Shown: one piece after another, positions 54,845 through 64,000 of the stretch
Layout: each line of letters begins with the position of its first letter
Position numbering within the stretch: position 1 is the first letter of the stretch
Assembly (NCBI RefSeq): GCF_049243985.1
Contig: NC_135373.1
Location: 91,259,213-91,323,212, forward strand
Source: Paroedura picta
Taxonomy: Eukaryota > Chordata > Lepidosauria > Squamata > Gekkonidae
Reading direction: 5' to 3'
DNA: 64,000 bases
Translations under genes and position numbers: made by a program
Notes under the pieces: generated by a model
What the model was told of the DNA's origin: nothing
The model's database searches: none
Seen by the model: only the letters and a program-made list of their open reading frames with translations

Positions 54845-56735
54845 TTCCATAGCCTAGTTGAATAGAAAGTATTTACTTATTTACATTATTCATAGTCTGC
54901 CTTCTTTATAGAGCCTCAAATGGGAATAGAGCAGAGACTCTCCTTAGCTCTGCTGGCCCCAGCCCCAGGTAGGGAGGTTAGACATGTAGGCTGGTCATTC
55001 AATCAGCAGGTCTGGGCAGATAGGACAGAATGGAATGAACCGGTAGCAGAGCACTTAGAGGAGTTGCTCTGTCCCCTGGACAACTCATTGTTCTACTCAG
55101 ACGGCTTCCAGCCCTGACTGTTCAGTTGCTGCAGTCTGTGAGGGGGAAGTAATGGAACCACTAAGTGGGTTATTCTGAGGACTGAGTCGAAAGCCAGTTG
55201 ATGTGATAGCTACAGTTTGTGGCCAGCTAAGTTCTGAACTTCCTATTTACACAGTAATGAATAGAAACACAGATAGAGGCTGAATTCAAGAGAAAAAGTT
55301 GTAGCACACAAAGCTCTTTTATCAGAGGAAACCACAGGACATATCTGAGAAATGTTAGGCTCCTTGTCAAGTTACAGGAATGTCTGGAATTTCAACATGC
55401 TTTACTTTGTGAGAAGAAACCTGCCTCTGGGCTTTATCTGCTTCACATCAAGGTTAGTGACAAAATCTCTGCGTATTTTCCTAAGATCAGGTTCACAGAG
55501 AGGAAGGAAGTAATAGGTGTTTTGCATTTCACCATCATGGTCTACTTCTTCCCTCATATAAGGTGACTGTGGCTTCAGCTAACAACTTGTAACTTTATCT
55601 CACTTTGCTGTGTCATGAAGGACAGGAAGAGTACAAAATATAAAGCCAGAAAGTTTGGAAGGGCAGTGTCTCATGTCTTACAGAGATAAGAAGATGAAAG
55701 AGAAACTGGTGTAAGTTAATACATTGTAATAATGTCTCTTTTATGCTGAGTGTAAAGAAATGGCGCTTCAGTGGAAAAGTGGAGTAGGAGACGCAAGATG
55801 CAGAGTCAACTCCTGTAAAGAGAAGTCATGCATAAACCATGTCTCTGTTCATATATCTCAGTTTAAAAACCTATGACACTGTGTGTCTGCAGACACAGGC
55901 ATGAATATACTATGGTATTGTCTGGCTAGTATATTTTTTGTTTCTATAAGCAGTCAAACATACGAATAATTTAATACTTCATGAAAGGGGAAAACAAAGT
56001 GAATGTTCATTGAAAAGTCCCGCAGAGCACAGTATACTTGGCAATTAATGTTAAATATGAGTGACTCACCATGTGAATGAGTCACCCTACAGCAACTTGT
56101 GGTGCTCCAGTTAGCGCAAGTACTGCTTTGACATTGCATTATAATGCTTTGCCATAAACTCAGGAAGGCAAGGTAGAAAAAACAGCCAGACATATCCATG
56201 TCAAGGTTACCTCTTGGTCTTGAGGTTTACAGTTCCTAAGTGGTAACCATTCAGTGTAAAGGAGAGAAAGTAAGGAGGAGCCCACATTCAGAAAGATGAC
56301 CTCATCCAGCTTGCTGACTAGAGGCAGGCACAAGTCTGGAGTCTCCGCAATATGCCTACAATATGCAAACTGTTGCACAGGTCAGCTGTCTCGTTAACTT
56401 TATTGGAAGGTGTACATGAAATGGCCTTGTACTGAGACAGACCACTGGGCTGGCACTGGCTCTTTAAGATCTCAAACTATTATTCCTCATGGTTGCTGAG
56501 ATGCCATTATCTAGAGATGCCAAGGATATAAACTGCAATCTTAGAAATACAAAAATATGTGATATGCCACAGAACTATGGTCCATTTGCACATCCCATTT
56601 TTGTAGAGTTGCCAGGTCCCCCACTATGGTGGAAGAGCTCCTGCGAATAACACCCACCTATCATGTTGCTGATAACTGGCCATTTGGCCATTTAGATTAA
56701 CGTGTCTAGTAGATTTAGCTATGAATTTGGGCCCA
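54845..56735. other. Gene-poor stretch, nothing recognised
   Basis: Unique-looking DNA; no transposon assigned. Confidence 0.35.
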
Positions 56736-56739
56736 ATGT

Positions 56740-57360
56740 CTAAAACCAGTGAATTCTGTTGCCGGTTAGTAGTATTTATTTAGAAGACTTAAATGCCAAA
56801 CTGCCTTTTCCAAAGGAAAAGAGCTTTTTAAATTTGTAGACACTATTTCTTGAAGAATGTTTCTTTAAGACATTGTGGAAATTATCCCAATCCATCTGAT
56901 GGAACTCACTGTTGCACACCAAAGGTCATGGCAAAATAATTAATTTGTCTGCCCAGGATCTTTGTAATCAAATTCATTTAAATGTATTTTAAAACTGGTT
57001 AAGAAAAGGCTGATTTAAATACAAAGCAGCTGTATTTTGTAGAAAATGGCTCATACAGAATTATACTGCAGCAAAGGAGCTATGGTCCTATTAAAAAGAA
57101 TACTGTGGTGAACAAATTAAACTAATAAGATTTCAGAAGACATCTTTGAAAGAAATATTTGTGCAACACAAGGTTACTCAATACCAGAAAATATGGATGT
57201 TAGCTGCAAATGCAATCTGCATAGAAACTGCGCAAGTGATTGTTAATTATTAATAGTACCCATTTTATGTCTCCATCTATTTACCTTTTTGGTTCTTTTT
57301 GCTATGTCAGAAACACCTTTCCTTCATTATTTATGACGCAGCATTGTACAATACTGAGTC
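56740..57360. promoter_or_regulatory. Candidate conserved non-coding element
   Basis: Some 600 bases of AT-rich, low-CpG sequence without any repeat I recognise, dense in homeobox-like and nuclear-receptor-like words (CAAAGGTCA, AATAATTAATTTG, TTGTTAATTATTAATAG). The texture resembles deeply conserved enhancers in gene deserts. This is inference without an alignment. Confidence 0.3.
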
Positions 57361-57383
57361 TATACTATCATAAGATAGGGTTA

Positions 57384-57545
57384 CCAACTCTAGCTTGCAA
57401 ATCCCTGGAGATTTGATGACAGTGCACGGGGAGGACACAATTTGAGAAGAAGTTTAATGGGAATTTGTTGTCACAGAGTCCACCCCCAAAGCAGCCATTT
57501 TCTCATTGTAATACCAGAACTCCAAGTCCTACCTGAAGGATGGCT
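57384..57545 (+). repeat. Unclassified squamate repeat
   Basis: TAGGGTTACCAACTCTAGC, CAAATCCCTGGAGATTTG and GAGTCCACCCCCAAAGCAG follow the same order as in the repeat at 21392. Moderately diverged. Confidence 0.55.
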
Positions 57546-57643
57546 TAGTTTCACGTGATTTATGAATGGAGACATCCTGGCTTGATTCTAGCTTGCTTTC
57601 TGGTACAGCCCTTGTATAGGGCTTCAGAGGTGACTGCTTAGTT

Positions 57644-57973
57644 CAGTGGTTCTCAATTTTCCTGAGGCTTCGACCCTTTAATACAGTTCCTCATGTTGTG
57701 GTGACCCCCAACCATTAAATTCTGCAAGTGTTCTTTCACAGAAATTAAACCGAAACTGACCAATGGCATGAAAATTCATTATTCATGATTGTATATAAAT
57801 AAATAGTATATAAATTGGCTATAAATAAATAGTATATACATTGACTGGTGCCTTCAGAAGGAGCGGCAACAGTGGAGCCCCCCCTCCAGCCAAGCTGCTT
57901 GCCCTGCCGCAACCCCTGTGAAGATGTCATTCAACCCCCAAAGGGGTTCCGACCCCCAGGTTGCAAACTGGGG
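57644..57973 (+). mobile_element. SPIN/URR1-like hAT transposon, non-autonomous, 330 bp
   Basis: Starts CAGTGGTTCTCAATTTTCC and continues CGACCCTTTAATACAGTTCC, TCATGTTGTGGTGACCCCCA, the conserved 5' part of SPIN/URR1-type hATs as I remember it. The 3' part CATTCAACCCCCAAAGGGG then CCCAGGTTGCAAACTGGGG is also of that type. The middle is unique (AAATAAATAGTATATA repeated twice). The 8-bp duplication is not clear. SPIN is known for horizontal spread among tetrapods, including squamates. Confidence 0.75.
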
Positions 57974-57979
57974 GTTTAA

Positions 57980-58395
57980 CAGTTTTATTCATCACAATTA
58001 AATTTGTTTCCACTCAGGTAGCACAATTACCAAATTATTCAAATTCATCAATTTCTAACAGGATTACGTGCATATGTTAAAATTATTTTGCAATTATTTT
58101 CTTTAGTATTTACTCTTTAAATCTGCAAATCATCAAATCATTTTATCCCTTTCATTCAAGAAGTCAGGAAGCAGATTTCCAATTATTTATAAAAAAGCTA
58201 TTCTTTCAAATCTTGCTTCCATTGCTGCTGCTAGCAGTGAGTAACAGAACCTGGGGCACTCCCACTGAGAGGGGTATATGGCAGCCCAATATTTAGCCCA
58301 AGGTTCACAGAGACCCACTTCTGCAATTACCCATCTGTAACCACTTGGTGAGCGGTATCATATTTGGTTAAGGGCCAGGTGGGCAGAGAGTGGGC
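57980..58395. other. Gene-poor stretch, nothing recognised
   Basis: AT-rich then unique-looking DNA. Confidence 0.35.
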
Positions 58396-58404
58396 AGGGC
58401 TGGT

Positions 58405-58560
58405 CCAAGTTAGGGCCCATTCGGAAGGCATGAAGCACCTTCCAATTGGGCCCTCACCAGGACAGGACAGAGTTCTAGCCAGTCGGGAGGCACTCCCCCT
58501 CTGACAGGCCATGACCACTCAGGACTTTGGCCCAATCATTGGGCCAAAGTTCTGACAGGG
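58405..58560. repeat. Palindrome-rich block
   Basis: Two inverted repeats in succession: an imperfect one with arms AGGGCCCATTCGGAAGG and CCTTCCAATTGGGCCCT (about 58411-58455), and a perfect 12-bp-arm hairpin ACTTTGGCCCAA / TTGGGCCAAAGT with a 3-nt loop (58524-58550). They resemble subterminal hairpins of DNA transposons, possibly a Helitron relative, but no matching termini were found. Confidence 0.45.
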
Positions 58561-58564
58561 CCCG

Positions 58565-61155
58565 ATCAGCCAGCGGCAATCTGGAGACATTGCTGCCAGT
58601 CTGCCCCTGGCCACCGCAGGGAGAGGAGGTCAGTAGGGCTGCGCCAGCCCTTTTCACCGCAAGGCTGTCCTAACTGACGCGTCCAACTGTAACTTCCCTC
58701 TCTTTGCCTCAGAAATGCCACAAAAAATGCAGGAGGTAGTTGATTTCTTAGTTCAAGGATATGCCTTGTCACAAGGAGAACAACAATGTGTAGTAAGCCT
58801 TGATATGAGACCCCCTTAAAAAGGAATAAATGGAACTTTCTGATATCATGGAAAACAAATGTATACTTATGGCAAATGAAGGCTGGTGAGTGTGCTCCCC
58901 CTCCCTTCAAGCCTGCTGTGAAGGAGCCTCTGACTGAGGGTAGGGAGGCATTTCCAAGAGCAACAGAAGGGAGTCTGAGGGCATGGGTGTGGGCATTCCT
59001 TTTTTGGGGGGGGTTTCTCCTGCCAAACAGTTGGCTGACAGGGAGACCACAGAAAAAACCCTTCTCACTTAAAATACTGCTCTGGCCGGGGGGTAGACAC
59101 AGCCAAGCCATGTGTCCTTCTTCTTGAGACCCATATCTCCACACCAATGCCCTCATTTGCCACCACGTCACCACAACCTCCCGCACAACACTCACATTCA
59201 ACCCCATGCCCTTACAGACTGGCCAACTCCTCCTCTTCCTCTTCCCACTGCCAAGCGCTAGCACCCATTGTATTCCTGGATTCAACTGGCTTTGCCCCTA
59301 GTCAACTAAATAAACCACATTTGCTTCAGTCTCTGGCACAGGGGCCTGTACCTGATGGAGGCTGAGAATTTACCTGTTCTTCTCGCAATGGCTGTTTCAA
59401 TGTAGGAACAAGCTATCCACCATAAGCTCCACTGCATAAAGACTTTGCCCACCTTCCTGAAACATGGTGCAGGTGTCACATTAGGGAAGAGCCATATAGG
59501 TGGCACAAACAAGAATATTTGGCTCCATAATAATCAAATATAAAACGTTCAGAAATATCTCCTGATCACCAGAAAACAAAAAAAATTAGCAACACTCTTC
59601 TAGCTACCAGTGTCTCAAATATCCTGGGCTTTTTACTTGAGTAGTATATCTGTCCTGCCCACTGTTTAAAGGTAAACTTTTGGATTCCTCCTGCTATCTA
59701 TGAAATTTCTCTATGGCCATAACAAGTCAGTGTGTGGTGGTATGTGTGTAGGGAAGCACAATTTGTGCTTATAAGTACAAAATGCTTTTAGGGGGAACTT
59801 CCGGCTCTCAAAATTGTTTGATGCTAAATAATTGAGCAGGGTGAGGAATGCAGCAGCCAAAAGTGAAAGAACCATAAACACTAACTGCTGTACTGCATTT
59901 ACTTTTAGTGGTAGTGATTCTGACTTAAAGACTTCCGTAGCCACATAAATATTTTAAATGGCTGAAGAAACTCGAATATTCTTTGTTTGCTCAGACATTA
60001 AATATGCAACAGCTAAGGCAAACATTTCACTAGTAAAATCATTCTATATAGCCATAAACTCTGCTGTTAGTTTACAGATATTTCTTAGAATAAACAGGCA
60101 AACAACTAGGATATCATTTAAAAGGTACAGGTTTTTAACTTTCATGGACTGTCAGCAATTGTACAGCAAGGGTGAAGACATTACTTTGTCAAACACTGAG
60201 GCCACTTACATGAGAAGAGAACTTTGTAGCATGGTGAAATGATTAGTGTATTTTACAAGGTTCTGGAAGACCCAAGTTCAAATTCACACTCTTTGCTGGG
60301 CGTGTCCAGATCAGCCTGTGTGGGTGGAAGCGCAGGCTGGGTACCGGATAGAGTCCCGGTCAGCGCTCCACCCTCTATCCCAAATATTAGGGAGAACTGT
60401 GATAAGGATTATTAATTCCTTGCCATCTTGTTGCTACCATCTGCACTGGTTTGCCTTATGTGGTGCCAGTGTGCCATAATTGCTGGCAATGTTTTCAAGT
60501 GTCACAGTTCAGCAGGAGCTCTTGCTTGAGGCTATCAAGAATCGCCTATGATAATCTGACTGAGTACTCAGAAGAAGAACATGAGCATGATTAAGCCTTT
60601 ATGTCATTCACAGCAATACTGGCTGGTCTGAGTCAGTTTCAGTTCCATCATTAGACAACATTAGTAAATTTTGAACAATACTACTGAACAGGGTCATTTG
60701 ATTGAACTGATCCTTTTGTTGCTTGAATCAGCAAGCTCTTCCAATACCTTCTGTCTCATGTAATTTATTCTAAGGCACACTTGAACAGGAGCACATAATA
60801 CTTATCGTTTCTGTATGCTGAGGTTAATGTGAGTCACCTGGAGAATGTGCATAAAATCTGGCAATTGTTTACCTTCACTGAATATTGTGGAGAATATATG
60901 CATGGAAGGAGGGTGAAGAGGAAACTGGACTTTTTCTTTATTATTATGCACAACTTCCATGTCATGCTTGGCAATGTGAGTGTTATGTGCACTGACCATA
61001 AAATGCATCCTGACCATAAAATGTGTGGATACTCTTGGTACTTCCACATTAGGTTAACTTCTCATGGTTGTCTGGTTACTGATGTGATTCTGTGTGAAAT
61101 CAACCTCACGAGACTTCACACAGTCCAGAGTTATCCATTTTCTCTTGAGTTTTAG
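58565..61155. other. Gene-poor stretch
   Basis: A minus-strand open frame of about 239 codons at 58566-59285 lacks any recognisable domain and has low-complexity patches, so I do not call it a gene. A possible tRNA-derived SINE head lies near 60227-60300. The rest is unique-looking. Confidence 0.35.
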
Positions 61156-61159
61156 CCAT

Positions 61160-61175
61160 TCTATCTATCTATCTA
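61160..61175. repeat. Left stub of a (TCTA)n array
   Basis: Four TCTA units immediately before the 5' end of the CR1. The same motif continues after the CR1 at 62371, so this is the detached left side of that array. Confidence 0.75.
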
Positions 61176-62370
61176 ACAGGCTTGCTGGATCGGGGAAATT
61201 CGGTTGATGTCATTTACTTGGATTTTAGTAAAGCTTTTGACAAGGTTCCCCATGATGTTCTGATGGATAAGTTGAAGGACTGCAATCTGGATTTTCAGAT
61301 AGTTAGGTAGATAGGGAATTGGTTAGAGAACCGCACTCAAAGAGTTGTTGTCAATGGTGTTTCATTAGACTGGAGAGAGGTGAGTAGCGGGGTACCTCAG
61401 GGCTCGGTTCTCGGCCCAGTACTTTTTAACATATTTATAAATGATTTAGATGAGGGGGTGGAGGGATTACTCATCAAGTTTGCAGATGACACCAAATTGG
61501 GAGAACTGGCAAATACTCCGGAAGATAGAGACAGAGTTCAACGAGATCTGAACACAATGGAAAAATGGGCAAATGAGAACAAGATGCAATTTAATAAAGA
61601 TAAGTGTAAAGTTCTGCATCTGGGTCAGGAAAATGAAAAGCATGCCTACTGGATGGGGGAAACGCTTCAAGGTAGCACTGTGTGTGAACGAGACCTTGGG
61701 GTACTTGTGGATTGTAAACTAAACATGAGCAGGCAGTGTGATGCAGCGGTAAAAAAGGCAAATGCCATGTTGGGCTGTATCAACAGAGGCATCACATCAA
61801 AATCACAAGATGTCATAGTCCCATTGTATATGGCACTGGTCAGACCACACTTGGAGTACTGTGTGCAGTTCTGGAGGCCTCACTTCAAGAAGGACGTCGA
61901 TAAAATTGAAAGGGTACAGAGGAGAGCGAAGAACATGATATGGGGCCAAGGGACCAAGCCCTATGAAGATAGGTTGAGGGACTTGGGAATGTTCAGCCTG
62001 GAGAAAAGGAGGTTGAGAGGGGACATGATAGCCCTCTTTAAGTATTTGAAAGGTTGGAGGAGGGCAGGATGCTGTTTCTGCTGGCTGCAGAGGAGAGGAC
62101 ACGCAGTAATGGGTTTAAACTTCAAGTACAACGATATAGGCTAGATATCAGGAAAAAGTTTTTCACAGTCAGAGTAGTTTAGCAGTGGAATAGGCTGCCT
62201 AAGGAGGTGGTGAGCTCCCCCTCACTGGAAGTCTTCAAGCAAAGGTTGGATACACACTTTTCTTGGATGCTTTAGGATGCTTAGGGCTAATCCTGGGTTG
62301 AGCAGGGGGTTGGACTAGATGGCCTGTATGGCCCCTTCCAACTCTATGATCCTATGATCCTATGATCCTA
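61176..62370 (+). mobile_element. CR1 LINE, 5' truncated, about 1.2 kb
   Basis: Encodes the CR1 reverse transcriptase from SKAFDKVPHDVLMDKL through SSGVPQGSVLGPVLFNIFIN, the catalytic-box FADDTKLGELAN, RDLGVLVDCKLNMSRQCDAA and FSLEKRRLRGDMIALFKYLK. One in-frame TAG (61308-61310) replaces an expected Trp, and the frame is lost after about 62060. The 3' UTR ends in the diagnostic octamer repeat (CTATGATC)n. Inactive but well preserved. Confidence 0.95.
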
Positions 62371-62693
<323 letters not shown>

Positions 62694-62699
62694 TTCACG

Positions 62700-63250
62700 T
62701 GCTATCCACACCTGAAAATGTAACTGACTAGCACTTTTCCAAAATGCATTGTTTCCCCTTGAGACAGAAAAGATTGCTTGTTCCCATATCATCTTACCCA
62801 GAAAACATTGGGGTTTTTTGTGTGGAAGGAATGGGCTATTAACAGTCTGTGCATAAATGGTGGATGATATGTGGAAATATGAAAGAAACACCAGTTGGGT
62901 GGTTAAAATGTGGGAAATATTTGGTGTGGAAGCAGACACTATCAGTTGCTGGATGTACTTCTGTATGTTTCCTGACACCAGTTAGATACTTTTTATGTTT
63001 ATTGACTACAGAATATGCAAAAATCCCTTCTTGTTCTCTGTAATATCCAACACATATACACAATACTTGTGCCTATCATTTTCCTGTCATTAATCTCTTA
63101 AGCCTCACAATGTTATTACACTTCAGATTCATAACAATTCTTTAGAGATGGTTGCTTACATCAATCTTTCAAAACATTGCCTTGAGCTAAAGTGTGAAAG
63201 TTACCTCAGCTCCTAATTCAATGGCATACTGCAGTTCAAAGCACCTAGAT
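62700..63250. other. Gene-poor stretch, nothing recognised
   Basis: Unique-looking DNA. Confidence 0.35.
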
Positions 63251-63252
63251 AG

Positions 63253-63345
63253 TCAGCTTGGTGTAGTGGAGAGAGGAGGCCTCTAACCTAGTGAGCCTCT
63301 AACCTCCACATGCAGCCAGCTGGGTGACCTTGGGCCAGTTACAGC
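63253..63345 (+). repeat. Squamate MIR-like SINE head
   Basis: TCAGCTTGGTGTAGTGGAGA, then CACATGCAGCCAGCTGGGTG and ACCTTGGGCCAG. Same family as 28676. The 3' part is replaced by a TAG/TAC-rich array. Confidence 0.7.
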
Positions 63346-63351
63346 CTTGAT

Positions 63352-63487
63352 ACTACTAGTAGTAGTACTACTACTTAACATTTGCTGATCAATGTGGAAA
63401 GTGATTGTACTACTAGTACAATCACAATAGACTACTAGTAGTAGTAGTAGTAGTACTACTACTTAACATTTGCTGATCAATGTGGAA
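63352..63487. repeat. (TAG)n/(TAC)n block with a 39-bp direct repeat
   Basis: An exact 39-bp repeat at 63361-63399 and 63449-63487 (includes TTAACATTTGCTGATCAATG), each preceded by TAG/TAC trinucleotides. Between them lies a perfect palindrome GTGATTGTACTA-C-TAGTACAATCAC (63401-63425). Confidence 0.9.
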
Positions 63488-63489
63488 CA

Positions 63490-64000
63490 AGAAGGAAACA
63501 ATAGTTGTTGAGTTTTGAATACAGTCAAAGCCAGGAGTAAAACATATGCAAAAAAGATGTACCCCCCCCTCCCAAAGTAACCATTGCATTTGAGGCTGGC
63601 AAGAGCTCAGAGCAAAACAGCAACATGGAAGCAACCTATGATATCAAGATGTCAAAGATGTTTTGTAAGTTAGATACATTTCAATCAAAAGTGAACAGTG
63701 CTTGCTAATAGGCCATGAATAAAATAGGAATGGCTGCAACCAAAGCATTGACCTTAAGTTCATGCTCAGGTCCCTCTGCTGCAGAAAGAGGGTTCAGCAC
63801 TAACTACAGAATTTTGTATTACATGTTGATGAAATTTCATAGATGCCTGGAAGTTTTTTATACAGTTTAATTTGGACTTTAGAAGATGACCCTAAGCACA
63901 GATACAGTCACAACCAAATGTGGAAAACCATAGTGGCTGATTACTGCATTCCCCCTTCCCATTTCCTTCTTGTAGTTTTGTTTCAGTTTGAAAGAAGAAC
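63490..64000. other. Right edge, nothing recognised
   Basis: Unique-looking AT-rich DNA to the window end. Confidence 0.35.

Noticed and set aside
57780-57840. Independent tandem repeat
   Set aside because: The AAATAAATAGTATATA doublet lies wholly within the SPIN-like element, so it was described there.
58566-59285. Minus-strand frame of about 239 codons
   Set aside because: No domain, no splice signals and Trp/Arg-rich low-quality composition. I regard it as chance, though it is less certain than other rejections.
63352-63487. CRISPR-like array
   Set aside because: Only two direct repeats with one spacer that is itself a palindrome, in a vertebrate genome. Better explained by local duplication.

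Overview
The window is vertebrate nuclear DNA, almost certainly from a squamate reptile. The signs are one spliced vertebrate gene (DUSP6), a CpG-island promoter, and a repeat mix typical of lizards: BovB (RTE) LINEs, L2 and CR1 LINEs, a tRNA-derived SINE of the Sauria-SINE type, several hAT transposons including a SPIN/URR1-like copy, Helitrons and a Harbinger-like element. The SINE sequence makes me lean towards a gecko, but I cannot fix the species from sequence alone.

Region by region: 0.64-3.1 kb is a CpG island with the DUSP6 promoter, a 5' leader carrying two short upstream ORFs, and exon 1. Exons 2 (4190-4627) and 3 (6781-7088) follow on the + strand. All splice signals are canonical and the 384-residue frame is intact. 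The 3' UTR runs to about 8.22 kb. DUSP6 (MKP-3) is a cytoplasmic dual-specificity phosphatase that inactivates ERK1/2 and is itself induced by ERK signalling, forming a negative feedback loop.

From 8.3 to 64 kb I find no second gene. This fits the known vertebrate layout, where a large gene-poor stretch lies downstream of DUSP6 on the KITLG side (established knowledge of synteny, not visible here). The stretch is filled with transposon insertions, many nested, and with unique AT-rich DNA that may hold distal enhancers. DNA transposons cluster at 14.5-16.7 kb (two hATs and a Helitron), 23.9-24.8 kb (Harbinger-like), 26.7-28.1 kb (two hATs), 36.6-37.2 kb (hAT with a Helitron inside it) and 57.6-58.0 kb (SPIN-like). 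LINE remnants are at 11.9, 12.5-14.1, 18.3-19.1, 19.6-20.6, 31.7, 35.4-37.6, 43.0-44.3, 52.7-53.6 and 61.2-62.7 kb.

The most informative structures are insertions whose empty site can be read inside the same window. A Helitron (36691-37141) sits in a TAAGGTGACC-type hAT whose uninterrupted sequence survives at 19.8 kb, and that hAT sits in an L2. A Harbinger-like element (23913-24753) sits in a repeat whose uninterrupted copy lies at 20.7 kb. Two 113-bp hairpin MITEs are flanked by perfect 8-bp duplications inside older repeats. A CR1 has landed in the GATA-type tail of an L2. I found no CRISPR array, no convincing tRNA or rRNA gene and no recognisable endogenous retrovirus. I see no evidence of a novel functional system; the novelty here lies in transposon structure and possible regulatory content.
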